Source of the DNA: Calycina herbarum
Taxonomy: Eukaryota > Ascomycota > Leotiomycetes > Helotiales > Pezizellaceae
Assembly: GCA_001414485.1 (NCBI GenBank)
Contig: LLEY01000024.1
Span: 62,001-126,000 of the forward strand
Length of the DNA: 64,000 nt
Direction of reading: 5' to 3'
Shown piece by piece: positions 1-12,375 of this stretch. A program made the translations under genes and the position numbers. Under the pieces are notes generated by a model. It ran no database searches. It saw nothing but the letters and a program-made list of their open reading frames with translations, and was not told the DNA's origin. The first letter of the stretch is position 1. Each line of letters opens with the position of its first letter.

Positions 1-1785
1 GATAGAGCGGAGGAAATGGCGCTCATGAAGAGGGAGAAGGCTTGGATACTGGATCGCATGTTGACTGGAGCTTTGGTAAAGGCGTATTCGAGGGAGGTGA
101 TAGATGCCATAATCTCGGAGACACCTATCAAGCCGTAAGGAATAACTTGAACCCAGACGGTGATTGGGGCTTCGGCTCCTTTGATATCGCAGTCGTTGGG
201 TCCATCTCCACAGGGATGAAGTTTGTAGATGTAGTATTGGGTGACGGTCGCGCTGACCATGGCCATACTGGCCAAGAAGAAACCGATAGAGATCTTCTTG
301 ATAGGAGTGAGGTTGATCTTAGCCTTCCGGAGGGCTGGGTAGACGGCACGATCCATAATTGGGATCAAGGCGACAATGAAGAGGGGGTTGAGATTGTTGA
401 CGATATCATTGGGTACTCCCGCGAGACGCATAGTCGCTGCTTGAGAGGTAAGATTGTTGGTCATTTGGTTGTAGGCGAGCCAGTATAGAGGATACCAAAG
501 GAACACTCTGCAGGCCAAGAGACCACGACGAACTTCGTCTACCCAAGCATCATCGAAGGTCATCCAGACAGGCTTGTTGGCACCGAGGCGAGATGGCATG
601 GAGCCTTCCCAGAATCCTGGCGCCTTGAGGTTTTTGCGTAGAGTAACTGGGTTCCATGACCAGTGCTGTCCAATAGCATGCGACCATAGTTTGAATGCCT
701 TCGCAATAACCGATCCTTGGGGTTTGTACAAAATGTATTTGCTTTTGCAAAGGAACACAATTGTTGGGCAAAGACCTGTGGCTCGTTAGCATTGTATCAA
801 CATTGGATTTAGTTCGAAAACTTACAAAGCATGAATGTTGGTAGTAAGAAAGAAAGCCAGAAACCGACATATTTCTCAGCGTACACCATTGCGATCGAAC
901 CAACTAATGAACCGATGTTGATCATCAAGTAGAAGTACAAGTATACACGAGAAATGGTGACAGCAGGATCCATAATAACCCGTTCTCCGCTTTTGAGAGT
1001 CTTGACACGCATGACGGTTTCGGTACCTGGAGGATGTATGTCAGCATGTCATATTTATCTGCCCGTTTCGCGCAACTTACATTGTTCTGCAATAAGAGGC
1101 GAGATATTGGATTTGAAACCACCAACACCCATTCCCATAATTATGATACCGATAGAGAAACAGGCGATAGCACTGTTGGGGTGGACAATGACGGGAGGAA
1201 TTGCTGAAATGATAAGGATGATATGCCCGATAATAGCAACACCGCAAGCCACTTGAATTGTCTTGAATCTGCCCCAATATGTGTCTGCAACATAAGCACC
1301 GGCTAATGGCATCTGAAGATTGTTAGTTGAGGTGGTACAAATCACGAGTCGAGAAACCTTACAATGTATGACCAGAAAGCGTTGAAAGTCGTCAACCCGG
1401 TGGAGGCACGCTGACCCAAACCAAGTGCTCCAGATTGTCCATCGAAACCAGCACCAGTGTTGGAACCCTCTGGCATATCTCTCTGAATGAAATTGACGAC
1501 TGGAAATTGTTAGCATCTTTCCGGCCATGTATCGCCAAGCAACTTACAAACTGCAGTTGTTCCATAGTACGAAAATCGCTCGCACATCTCTACAAAGGCA
1601 ATTGTGTATGCGGCCCAAGGAATTTGACCAGACACTCTGCGGAGAGTGGCCAATTCCTCATCGGTAGGGTGATCGAACTCATCTTCTGAGAAGCTTTCTG
1701 CTGTTCCGATGGGAGAGACGGCAGTATCTTTGGTGACGTGGGCCTTGGCCACCTCGACGGTTTCGAGATCATTGGCAGCGTTCAT
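1..1785 (-). CDS. PTR2/POT-family proton-coupled peptide transporter, 3' part outside window
   Basis: Plasma-membrane uptake of di- and tripeptides with protons is the known role of this family. The start ATG is at 1785 and the gene runs off the left edge. Exons read as 1785-1548, 1499-1363, 1312-1081, 1026-826 and 775 to the edge, all phase-consistent with short GT-AG introns. Family marks are the first-helix motif ERFSYYG, the stretch FYLMINIGSL (PTR2 signature), GVGGFKSNISP, and a long hydrophobic C-terminal half continuing to PVNMRSSIQAF at the edge. About 527 residues lie inside the window, against roughly 600 for fungal members. The N-terminal 50 residues are hydrophilic and acidic, as usual. 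Family assignment is firm; substrate range is not visible. Confidence 0.93.
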
Positions 1786-4700
1786 GATGGCGACGATGAG
1801 GAGTAACGAAAACTGATAGTACCTGGGTAAACACTCCTAGGGAAATCGGATCATATATTCATTTTCGAACGTATGCGAAGCGTGTCTGCGCCGCTCCTGG
1901 TATCTTCATTGCAGGGCATGTTGCAGTGCATTTGCCCTCGTTTCTTATCACCTCCCCGATAGGGAAGTAGTACAAGCTCCGAGGCAAAGCGCTCGTGACA
2001 TTTACCAGCGGCTCGATTGTATGATATCTCAAATACGGAGCCAAGACGTTGGGATGGTGGGACTAAGAAAAACATGGGGAGGGGGGAGAGGGAGAAGCGA
2101 ACCAATGGTCGGCAATCTCCAAACCTCGCCGCAGGGATATTGTTTGATTCAATATAATAACGGATAAAAGCAGAAGGTCCCAAAAGGGCCAAGATAAAGA
2201 ACGACTGGGTTGAGGAGGACCGGGAAAGGCTGCTTCAGACCCTAGATATGCATGCAAGATTTTACTGGAAGAAGTGAGGCTTGGTAAAGGATAGCAATTG
2301 GTAAAAATTATTGTGCCAAGGGGTTCGAAGGTGTGCCAAGCACCGAGACTATGGAGCAGGATCGGCAGAACGAATCAAAGCTAGAGAAAAGGAGGGGTAT
2401 AGCTGAGATGGGGAAGCAGAATTACACGATCAAAAGGGGTTTTTTGGTGGCAAAGAAAAGAGGTAGAGCATGGAAGCCTCAAGGAAGCAATTGAGCACGC
2501 AGAACAAGCTGCAGTAGGCAAGCATCGCATCTATGGAACTATTGCAAAGACGCCGCACGGAAGACTTCCCCCATGTATCTAGCGCGACTGCAGTAACCTG
2601 TATGAAGATCCTTGAAAAAGCGGCAGAGTACAACGATAATTCCAAACGGTCTCCTCTATCGAAATTATCGCGCCATTCGCCACTGCGAATAACAAGCCTT
2701 CCATCTCTCACCAAATTTGCTTGGCTAGACACAGAAGGCAATCGCAAGTTGATAAGACGCTTAGAAGAGGCACATTTGTTTGATCAACGACAATCTAGGC
2801 AATCTCATTGCTCCAAACTGATATCCTCAGCTAGGGGTTGCTCGGTGTATTTCTGTAGAGAGAGTTGCTGTAGGGTTGTCATTGGTGGCCGAGAAGGTGC
2901 AATACCTAGGCCGGCGATACCGCTAGAGCTAGGGCTGATAACCAGTTTCATGGGAATGGATCAACCGGGAAAATGATGATTGTGTCCTTCGAAATGTTCG
3001 AGAAGCTCTTGTCGAAGTGTTGATTGACGTTATTAACGGGGCGGGACGGATGAATCTAAAGCCACTCCAGCAAGCCACAGGTACTACCGATATCACGTGA
3101 TTTCAATCAAACTCTGCATAGGTGGCATAGGTATCTAGCGATCCCCTTCTTTTTTCGCAAGAGTCGATTCTCAATTGAATGCAATGATGTTTGATGTAGA
3201 GAGTACGGAGTACTCGAGTTCATTCCGTTGGACCGGAGGCTGAGAGCACGGGTCTTTTTCCAGCCCCCTTTTTTCTTCGTTTTCATCCCAAGCACATTCT
3301 CACATCCAACAAGAAACCTCTTTCCATCACCACGAGCATATGTTGTTGAATTTGCGAAAGGAAAGTTTTCTCTCAAGAGAGGTTCAATCAAGCAAAGTGG
3401 AGCCTGGAGGCTCTTTCTCGTGCTCGGAGGATTGCGAAGGATGAACCACCTTCGACGACTCGAAGAGACCAATCGCGGACCAAGAGCTAATACGGGCAAC
3501 CCCGTATATCCAACGGATTCCCAATCATTTCACTCTAGCCGCTTTTTCTGTGCCTCTCTTGGCAGTGGCAATCACGTTGCATTCCAATGTTGGTCTTCTC
3601 ATAGGCTTGCACTACGTACGTACTGGATGTACTTGCTATGCGAAGGTTACTTTATTTGGTTGCCTGTTCGCGATTTTTCCGGTTGGATTTTGACATTTGA
3701 CATTATCATTCTGGATCCATACTTTCCCTCCCTTTTTGGTTTTGATCATATCAGTATACTTTTTTTCGTGTCAGTCAGTACCGGTGTCAAAAAAGGAGAC
3801 GGTTTTTGGCCTGTTTATCAGTATCATCTAGAACCATGCCACTTCTTTGTCCACTACTAAATTATATGGGTGTTGGTTAAAATAGGCATGTTTATCTTAG
3901 TGCACCCTATTTGTAGCATGTATATGTTGCCGCTGGACGTCCAACTTTCTAGTTCAATTACCAAGGACAACTGATCAAAGGACCTGGTTCTAAAATGTTC
4001 TAAGTTCCTAGTAATTGCTTGAATTTCCTTAAAGTTGGAGCAACAAGACCCAGGTAGGCAGGTACCAACCTGAAGTATTTATTGACGCTTTTGATGCCTA
4101 TCGCGAAGAAATGTTGATCCTACTAGTACTTTCCCGACCTCTTTTTGTTTAGCGAGCTACAAAATTATATTCTGTTATACCTGCCCATGTTCTTTTGTAA
4201 TAGTCATGATACAATAGTATCTTGGTCTATATTAAAAACTCTGTGTCACCATCATTCCAGCTCGTAAATCTATACCTTCGTATATCTCTACCAGCGTATG
4301 TCTCTTTCCTCGTATGTCTTGTAGCTATCCATTGGATGAGAAAACTTAAATCTGCATTCTCGTAAAACCACCCACAGAATGAGATGCAAATTCCAACAGT
4401 CGCTGGGTGACTTGGATTTCTCGAAATGAGCCACAATGAGGCTGAATCTAGAAAGTAACCATCAAGGAGAGCCTAGATTGACATAAGAAGTTGCAACGTG
4501 CCATAAATTGGTTGAGAGGAACAATTGAGTGGTAAACTTATACCTCACGGATTTGGCTGAAATATTTCCGTCCTACACTGAATTTAGTTGTGGGACACCT
4601 CGCATTTTCGTGAGTCACTACCTACCACCTAACCTACCTACCTACCTACTTGTACGTATAACAACTGTTTGTTTTATATATCTCATGTAGTGTAGTTCAT

Positions 4701-4993
4701 CTATTCGCCTATACCGGATATCTTACATCAGCATGTCTGACACCCTCATATCAAGCCAGCTTGCGCAGAAACCTCCAGACCAAGGCTTGCTCCACAAGTT
4801 CCACCCATCATCACCGCGGAGAAGCACAACAAATTGGAAGTATTGGTAATGGGTGAAACAAACCCCCAATTTGTCGATATATATGATTCAATTCCCAGTT
4901 TCGTTTGACCCTCTCATCGTCAGCATCAAAAACTAAATCGGTTCAATTACACATAAAAAAATAAATACACAACAACCCACCCCAAATAACCTC
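1786..4993. other. Gene-poor interval, no supported gene
   Basis: This is the 3.2 kb between the peptide transporter start and the broken NMO gene. Open frames at 2533-2976 (147 codons) and 3228-3860 (no ATG at the start) show no recognisable domain, signal peptide or splice continuation. The only repeat noticed is a short CCTA microsatellite at about 4633-4649. It presumably holds the transporter promoter. Confidence 0.5.
4633..4649. repeat. CCTA tetranucleotide microsatellite
   Basis: Four tandem copies of CCTA, with related CCTA units just upstream. It lies about 350 bp before the NMO pseudogene and has no visible function. Confidence 0.7.
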
Positions 4994-6083
4994 ATGAAAG
5001 CCAACCGAGCAAGGCAAACCAGAAAAATGCCCCGTCTCCAAATTCGTTACCCCTGGACTACCAGTCCCCTCGTCCTTAATGCGCCCATGGCCGGTTTTGC
5101 CGGCGGTCGTCTCGCCGCACAAGTTTCTCTCTCAGGAGGTTTCGGATTTATAGGATTCTCTTCCTCTCCCTTAGCCCTCTCCGAGGAATTGAAAATGGCA
5201 TCTTCCGTCTTCTCTCAAAGCTCAAAGTTTGTCGAACACACCCAAAGCACGCTCCCCCTCGGAATAGGCCTCTTAAACTTCCTCTGCAAACTAGAAGATT
5301 AGCTCCCCGTAATCCAGGAATACAAACCAAAAGCCGTGTGGCTCTTTGCTTCTCAAACAACCTCTGGTTATTCCGAGTGGATTAACAAGATCCGTGAGGT
5401 CACGCGCGGAGAAACAAAAGTTTGGGTGCAAATTGGTTCTGTAACCGATGCTCTTCAGCTTCTCAAAGAGGGGAAACCGGATGTCATTGTTGCTCAAGGG
5501 ATAGATGCTGGAGGCCATGGGTTGCGAGGGGGCAGGGGTGATCAGTTTAATTCCTGAGATGAGAGATGCGTTTGATGAGAATGGATTTCAGGATACACCG
5601 ATTGTGGCTGCGGGAGGAATTTCCGAGGGGAGAGCTGTGGCTGCTGCGTTGTTGTTGGGTGCTGAGGGGGTGGTTATGGGAACTAGGTTTTTGGCATCGG
5701 AGGAGTGCGTGCTTCCCAGCAAGGAGTACTTGGATACCATTCTTGGTGGGTCGGATGGGGGACAGTATACGTTCAAGGACGCAGTTTTCGATAATTTGAG
5801 GCAGCCGAGTATTTGGCCTAAGAAGTATGATGGGAAAGGAGTTGTCAATGGGAGTGTCAAGGACTATGATACCAAAATTGGATACGAGGAGTTGAGAATT
5901 AAAGTCAAGGACGAACTAGAGAATGGAGAGGAAGGAAAGGAGTATTCGGTGGAGGGAAGGTCTGCTGTATGGGCTGGCACTGGTGTTGGGTTTGTGAAGA
6001 AGGTCATGAAGGCGGAAGATATTGTGCATGAGGTAAGGAGTGAAGCCGCGAAGGCACTGGTAGGTACGAGAAGCCTCCTGTAA
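4994..6083 (+). pseudogene. Nitronate monooxygenase (2-nitropropane dioxygenase family), broken by one stop and one frameshift
   Basis: Intact relatives are FMN enzymes that oxidise alkyl nitronates. An intronless reading covers the whole family length (about 350 residues; the likely native start is the ATG at 5027, just before RLQIRYPW). Motifs kept are APMAGFAGGRLAAQVS near the N-terminus, KVWVQIGSV, QGIDAGGHG (family active-site His segment), PIVAAGGISEGRAVAAALLLGAEGVVMGTRF (FMN phosphate loop) and RSAVWAGTGVGFV near the C-terminus. Two lesions are seen: an in-frame TAG at 5300-5302 inside the stretch CKLED-stop-LPVI, and a one-base shift at about 5519-5523, right after GGHG, where the frame moves from that of 4994 to that of 5505. 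No GT-AG pair removes either. Outside these points the protein is well preserved, so loss looks recent, or the sequence carries two errors. Confidence 0.85.
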
Positions 6084-6492
6084 ATTATGGATAATTTAAA
6101 AGTAATGAGGTGTGTATTGCATGCATATAATGAAATTATTTCTTCTGATGTTTGCTGTTGCACAAGGAAAGCGGGGAAGTGAGGCCAAAAAAGTTGCACT
6201 CAACCCGCCGTCATTATACAGTAAGCACTCGTTTTTTTACGAAGTCAAGGGACTCATAGGTGTTCTTGATGGATAAATGAGCCTTATTAATCATAATAAA
6301 AACTTATAGAGGGGAAGATCCTTTTTGTATTGCATTTTTCTTGCGGGGTCTCTACTCGGTGAGCAGAATCAAACTCGGCACTTTAGTACCAGTGTTTATA
6401 AAAGAGATCGAATTTACTTTTTGCTTCTGTTTTTGAATTGCATCAGTAAGACTTATAATTTACGTCGCCAACTGATAGAAAATCAGACCATC

Positions 6493-8418
6493 ATGGCACG
6501 CACAATAATTTCCAACCGTATTTTCGTGCCGCTTCTCTTTCCAATAGCAATTCTCGCTCAGATACAATCAATAAATCCAGCGGAGGCTCTACTTTCATCA
6601 GATTCCCCTACAACCGGTGCACCAGTATTCGAATACGAAAGAATCCAACTAACCGACGAAGTCGTGCGAAGGATCCACAACCAAGAAAGCATTTCAAAAT
6701 ATAGCAATCTTTTCACTTTTGGGAATCTTTCCAACACCATACCCGTCGTCAAAAATGAAACGTGCAAGTCCTTTCCCGGTGATTTATCCTGGCCAGACGA
6801 AGATGTATGGGCTATCTTTGACGGCCTTCTTGGAGGAGCACTTATACCTACCATCCCGAGTGCAGCACCTTGTTATCAGAATTGGGGTTTGTATAATGAG
6901 TAGAAGTGTGCAGCTGTGATTGGAAACTGGACGATTCCTTATTTTCTGTACGTATTCTCCTCATCAACGAAATGTTTTCCTCGCTAATCTTCAAACTAGC
7001 GAAGCAGACCCTACATCCGTCGCCTTCCCCATTTTCCAAGGTCGTACTTGTCTCCCAACGAGTAATCAAAATCTCACTTATACACTTGGTGGCTATCCAG
7101 CTTATGCAGTTAATATCAGCAACTTTGCTCAGATACAGCTAGCTGTTAATTTTGCTCGCAATGCTAATATACGGTTGGTGATCAAAAATACGGGACATTG
7201 TTACTTGGGGAAGTCGGGTGGTGCTGGGGCCATGAGTGTTGGGACACATACTTTGAAGAACATCGAGTTTATTGAGGATTATAAAATTGAAGGTTATGCA
7301 GGGAGGGCTTTGAAGTTGGGTGCTGGTATTAGGATTAGAGAGGTTCACTTTCTGGCTTGCACGGAATGGGTGCTGATCACGTAAGTTGAGAACAATTGGT
7401 ATACTTGATTTCTCAACCCGAAGAAGGGAACTAACTTCAAGATCACAAAATCTAGGTCATGGCTCTTGAAGTTGTAACCGCAGATGGAAAGAAAAACACT
7501 GCCTCTTCAACAAGTTACCCTGATCTTTATTGGGCACTTCGTGGCGGGGGAGGCAGTACTTTCGGAATCGTAACTTCGATGATCGTCCGTGTCCATCCAA
7601 AAGTGCCCATTACAATCTCCTCCTTCTCTTTCAACTCAACTCTTGTCGGCAAAGATGTATTCTGGTCAGGAGTCAGAGCATACTTTGAACTCTTCATCCC
7701 CTTTACAGATGCGGGAACATATAGCTACTTCTGGATTTACAACACAAAAAGCACATTTTGTATGGATATGAAACCCTTTTGGGCACCAAACCACACCATT
7801 TCTTCCTTTGAGGAGTTGGTTAAACTATGGTTTGACAAACTTACTGAATTGGGAATTCCCTTCACCCCAGCAACAAAGCATTACGATGAGTTCTATCCGG
7901 CATTTGACGAAGCGTGCAGACACATCGAATGTCGGTGGCTGAATAGTTCGACCCGGCAATCGTCTCTTTCCTAGGGAAAACTGGGAAGATCCCGAAAAGT
8001 TCAACAAGACATTCTCCACTCTCCAGAAAATAAGCGAGAGTGGATATCGATTCGGGGGATATCATCAAGCACCACGCAATCGAGCAAACGTTTCCAATGC
8101 AGTAAATACAGCATGGAGAACTGCTATTGCATTCCTCATTGTTGGTGTTGATGTTCCGGGGGAGGCCACGCCTGCTGAAATGGGGGCTGCTTCGGATGAA
8201 TTGAGAAGTGAGGTGTTGGGACTATTGAGGGAGGTTGCGCCGAATACAGACGGGGGAGGGAGTTATTTGAACGAGGCGGGTATATTGAGGAGCCAGGTTG
8301 GCAGAGTGCTTTTTATGGGGGGAATTATCCTGGGTTAATGGAGTTGAAGGAGAAGTGGGATCCCAAGGGAGTTTTTTATGCCACGACTGCGGTGGGGAGT
8401 GAGAACTGGATTGTGTAG
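6493..8418 (+). pseudogene. Berberine-bridge-type FAD-linked oxidoreductase, multiply disrupted
   Basis: The family is secreted flavoproteins with a PCMH FAD fold and a C-terminal BBE domain. The remnant begins at ATG 6493 with a signal peptide and keeps CYQNWG, a Cys-Leu-Pro-Thr segment, the flavin His region [47 protein letters not shown], and the BBE tail YPGLMELKEKWDPKGVFYA ending at 8418. Introns still look valid at 6948-6999 and about 7378-7455. Lesions: in-frame TAG at 6901-6903 (before KCAAVIGNW); a deletion near 7340-7370 joining GAGIRIRE directly to HGMGADHV, which removes the usual GGECPTVG...GGGHS block; a frame shift near 7906-7910; a TGA shortly after it; and a one-base shift near 8277-8280. 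It lies 410 bp downstream of the broken NMO gene on the same strand. Confidence 0.85.
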
Positions 8419-9862
8419 GATGGAGATCAAGGGGTTCAGACTCAGATTGGGAGGCTCTGTAGGAAAGTGTAGGTTTGTGGTGTTTTTGAAATAGAATGAT
8501 GTGTGTAAAGTTGCGGGGATGTGGGTACGGAAGCCAGTAGATGGTAATATTCTGTCATCGTGATGATGGTAGTGTACAAGGATTCGACTACATTAGCCGT
8601 ATATATATAAATATATATTGTGACATATGCAAAGTAAACACAAAAGATTGTATGAAATGGAAATAAAACTTTAGGTTCTGGGTAACATAAAAAAGGGGCT
8701 TTATGGTAATAAAAAAAGTGCCGAATTGAGGCACACTGCTACCCAAATAAAACCACCACGACTTCTTGAAATATCAGGAAGTAATGGAGACTTTTCTTAT
8801 ATTTTTACGTCCTTAGTTGACCTTACTGTACTGTCTTGGGGTGCAGCTTTTGGTAGGGCTGTCTGAAATGAAAAACCAGAGAAAGACAACTTGAAGGGCC
8901 TCTAAAGTGACCGCTGTACCTTTCAGAAGCATGAAACTGGACATTGCGGACAGAAAATAAGTACTACGTTAGCCAAAATATAGTTACCCAAGATTATTTT
9001 GAATAAAAGAAACAGGGAGAGCAAGAAGTGCTGCGGGTTGATGGTGGACAACAAAAGCTGCAGTAAATACAGTCACCGTCAACAGCTATTAACCGAGTCC
9101 CCGTTTTACACCAAAACACGGGGTTTTAGCGTTACAATTAAACCCTATAGAGTACTATTTAAAACTACCACTTTCTAGACATTTAATAATTCAATACATT
9201 ACTAACTTTTATATAATTCAAATTTATTCTTATAAATACACCCCTATACGTGTAGCACCTTAAAGTAGAGTAAATCAGAAACACATCGGTTCTATATATA
9301 AATATTATAATTTTCAACTAAACATTCCTTAGTCCACGCACACACTTCTACTCTATAAGCCTACCTTCCTTAATCGAGAATTCTAGTTATATAAATGATT
9401 AATAATACTCGAAAGAACTTAGAAAATTAAATATAGAGAATTTAGTTCAGAGGCGTAGTATCTCTTTGTCTTTCTAAACTAGGCAAAATAGCGTTTTTTG
9501 GTGGGGTTGTATAAATCGCTTAATAGCTATTAACTAATACTGTAGCTCTCGTTGTCCTAAACTTATAGGATTTTTGTGAGGGTTAACCCAAAGTTATCAG
9601 TCAATCCATGCAATTATTCCAAAGATTTAAAACAATTTGGAATATTAGCCCATATTCTTTGGAACAATTAGCTTCAGTTGTCTTGAAAAGTTGAGAGGAG
9701 CGGGTTTAGCATGACAATCCCACCCTTTTCATTGGGCGCAGCGGAAAAACACGGCTTCCGACGGAGGCAATGCGATGGACCCGCCAAAAGAAGTCGACAT
9801 TTTGAATCCCGACATCCTAACCATCCCCAATTCACGATCCATTCAAGTCTCAAATCGCGATA
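8419..9862. other. Intergenic, with an AT-rich block at about 9130-9680
   Basis: This contains the 3' flank of the dead BBE gene, then about 550 bp that is strikingly A+T rich, dense in TA dinucleotides and full of stops in all frames. The block ends abruptly about 150 bp before the lipoyl synthase start. Its composition resembles a decayed (possibly RIP-mutated) repeat, but no coding remnant or clear termini were found. Confidence 0.55.
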
Positions 9863-11144
9863 ATGGCAGCAGCAGCAAGTAGATTCAGGTGCTTGAACGC
9901 ATCTCCTATGCGCCAAGTCACTCGCACCTTTCTCTCCTCTCCCTCAACAAATTCCAGAGGCCTCGCCACTGAAGCAGCGAATTCGGAGTCCACAACACCT
10001 GCCCCAAAAAGACGCCCTACATATTTCAAAGACGGCGCAAACGCAATCCCCTCCTTCACAGAATTCATAGGCGGCGAAGAAGAGCCTCTATCGCATACCG
10101 ATGCACTCGAATTGCGAACTGCGATGGTTGGCCCTGCGGGGAGGAAGAGGCAGATAACCAGATTGCCCGAATGGCTTAAGACTCCGATACCCAACGATTC
10201 CAATTACAAGCAAATCAAGAAGGATTTGCGCGGCTTGAATCTACATACTGTCTGTGAGGAGGCGAGATGTCCAAATATTTCGGACTGCTGGGGTGGAAGT
10301 GATAAAAGTGCGGCAACGGCGACGATCATGTTGATGGGAGACACATGCACCAGAGGATGTCGATTCTGCAGTGTCAAGACCAACAAGGCTCCTGCACCAT
10401 TAGATCCACACGAACCTGAACATACAGCAGAGGCGTTGGCCAGATGGGGATTGGGATATGTTGTTCTGACATCTGTCGATCGAGATGATCTTGCGGATGG
10501 TGGAGCACGACATTTCACGGAAACCATCATGAAAATCAAGCAAAAGAACTCTTCCATTTTGGTTGAAGCGCTCACTGGCGATTACGGCGGAGACCTTGAA
10601 ATGGTGGCTATGGTTGCCCGAAGTGGTTTAGATGTGTACGCACACAATATGGAGACCACGGAAGAATTGACACCTTTTGTAAGAGATAGAAGGGCCAAAT
10701 TCAGACAGAGTTTGCAAGTCTTGGATGCTGCGAAGAAGGCCGTTCCAACTTTAATTACCAAGACAAGCATTATGCTAGGATTGGGCGAGACCGAGGACCA
10801 ATTGTGGGCAACATTGAAAGGTACGTTTTCGCATCGAGGGATTTGAATCTCATACTAATATAATACCAGAACTTCGAAAGGTTGGCGTCGATGTCGTAAC
10901 TTTCGGTCAGTACATGCGCCCAACGAAGAGACACATGAAAGTAGAGGAATATGTTACTCCAGCGACTTTTGATTTGTGGCACGACCGCGCCTTGGAGATG
11001 GGATTTTTATACTGTGCCAGTGGACCTTTGGTTAGAAGTTCGTATAAAGCAGGCGAGGCATTCATTGAGAAGGTCTTGAAAAAGCGAAAGGAGCCAACCA
11101 TTTTGTCGGACACGGCTACTGGAAGACAGAAGGCCGTCTTATAA
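9863..11144 (+). CDS. LIP5: Lipoyl synthase, mitochondrial (radical SAM)
   Basis: It inserts two sulfurs into octanoyl groups on lipoyl domains of pyruvate and 2-oxoglutarate dehydrogenases and the glycine cleavage system, in the mitochondrial matrix. Exons are 9863-10820 and 10870-11144 (49-nt intron with a tactaat branch site), giving 410 residues, the usual fungal length. The first 35 residues are rich in Arg, Ser and Ala, as a mitochondrial presequence. The auxiliary cluster motif [13 protein letters not shown] (Cys131, 136, 142) and the radical SAM motif CTRGCRFC (Cys161, 165, 168) are both intact, and the family's C-terminal RSSYKAGE is present. The start is the first ATG in frame, with the upstream frame closed. 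No oddities were seen. Confidence 0.97.
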
Positions 11145-12375
11145 TGAAGGGGATAAGATGCTGTACATCAACTGTACATCAATATTCTAGAGGCTTGACA
11201 TCTGTCTTTCTGGCGTTATGGCGAGGTTTCGCGTGGGTGTATTACGATAGACTTGCGTGGTTGGGCTGGCATTTAGACGGGGTTGAGATGGGAATGACAA
11301 CTAATGCTAAGAGCAATTTTTGTTTTTTGACTTAGGCATCAATTTCCAAGGGCAAGTCAACATTTCCCAAGAGCTCAGTAAGCTTGCAACTCCCGTTTAT
11401 ATTTCTCATGTGTTCATGTTTGCGAATCATTTACTTCAATATCAGGCTCTGCTCAGCCTCCTCCCCCACATCCTCGAGAAGTGTACAGGAGAGTTTTGAT
11501 GAACGGAGAAAAACGGAGAACTCACAAAAACACCTCATTCTGCTCATGTTCCCACGAGTTTAACAGGGGTTTTTTTGTGGTAGTGGGGATCGGGAATACC
11601 CCATCCCCGCCATTGAAACATGGGTGAGATCCGTTCGGTAGATATTCTCCCTTGTCGCATCTGCATCTGTACGGAGTAGTGTGGTTGCAATTGTGACATA
11701 GTTATCTGACCTTCTTTCCATACCCCGTGCCTAACTCTCTACCTATTCTCGTTTTGTTATCTGATTGCTACCAGAAGACATTGGCATTCGGATCCTCGGG
11801 GCGTTGTCTTTCCGATTCGCATAAGATTGTGTGGGGGCTCATCTCAATTAAACTTCAAGCCCGTCATTGAAACTCTTATTTTTTTCGATTTACGAGAGAG
11901 GGCTTGTGTTTTTTGTTTTTTTTGTTTTTAGGAGAAGGTTTAGAAGGTTTCTTTGATCCAAGCATTTTCATATATCACAAACATGTTTCTCTTGGTCGTT
12001 GTGATGACAAGAAAAGGGTTAGTTAACTTGACTTTTGGAATCTCAATGCTACCACTCCCCTCTCTCTGTAGGGTAATTTCATTATGATTTACAACTTTAT
12101 GTCTTGTATCCTGTGTCGCCACACTCTGGGGTTATCAAAGCTCGCTCCTTCGTTTGCAATGTTACTAGCTCCTAGACAAACATGAAAATCCACTCCCACG
12201 TCCTCTCTTGGCAAAACCCAAGACGACCTCCGTGTGTAACGGAGTGGCATGATGGGTGATATAAGATAAGCTGACAGGCGCCTTCCTTTCTCTTTCCTCC
12301 TTCAGCCATCCCTCAAGGACAGCTCTACATTCTTTTCTACAACGCCACGTTCTTTAACAATTCCCACAAACAAAT
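11145..12375. other. Intergenic, nothing recognised
   Basis: This is the 3' region of lipoyl synthase and the presumed promoter of the AA7 oxidase. T-runs occur near 11880-11930. No open frame with domain or splice support was found. Confidence 0.5.

Noticed and set aside
2533..2976. 147-codon ATG-started frame on the plus strand
   Set aside because: No domain, signal peptide or splice continuation, and composition similar to the surrounding non-coding DNA.
3228..3860. 210-codon open frame on the plus strand
   Set aside because: Begins with TTG, not ATG; Phe/Ser-rich low-information translation and no recognisable motif.
5300..5302. NMO stop explained as part of an intron
   Set aside because: Conserved coding sequence continues directly on both sides in the same frame, leaving no room for a GT-AG intron.
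9099..9123. Inverted repeat CCCCGTTTT ... AAAACACGGGG at the edge of the AT-rich block
   Set aside because: The arms need a 2-base bulge and are short; no target duplication or partner end was found, so it was not called a transposon terminus.
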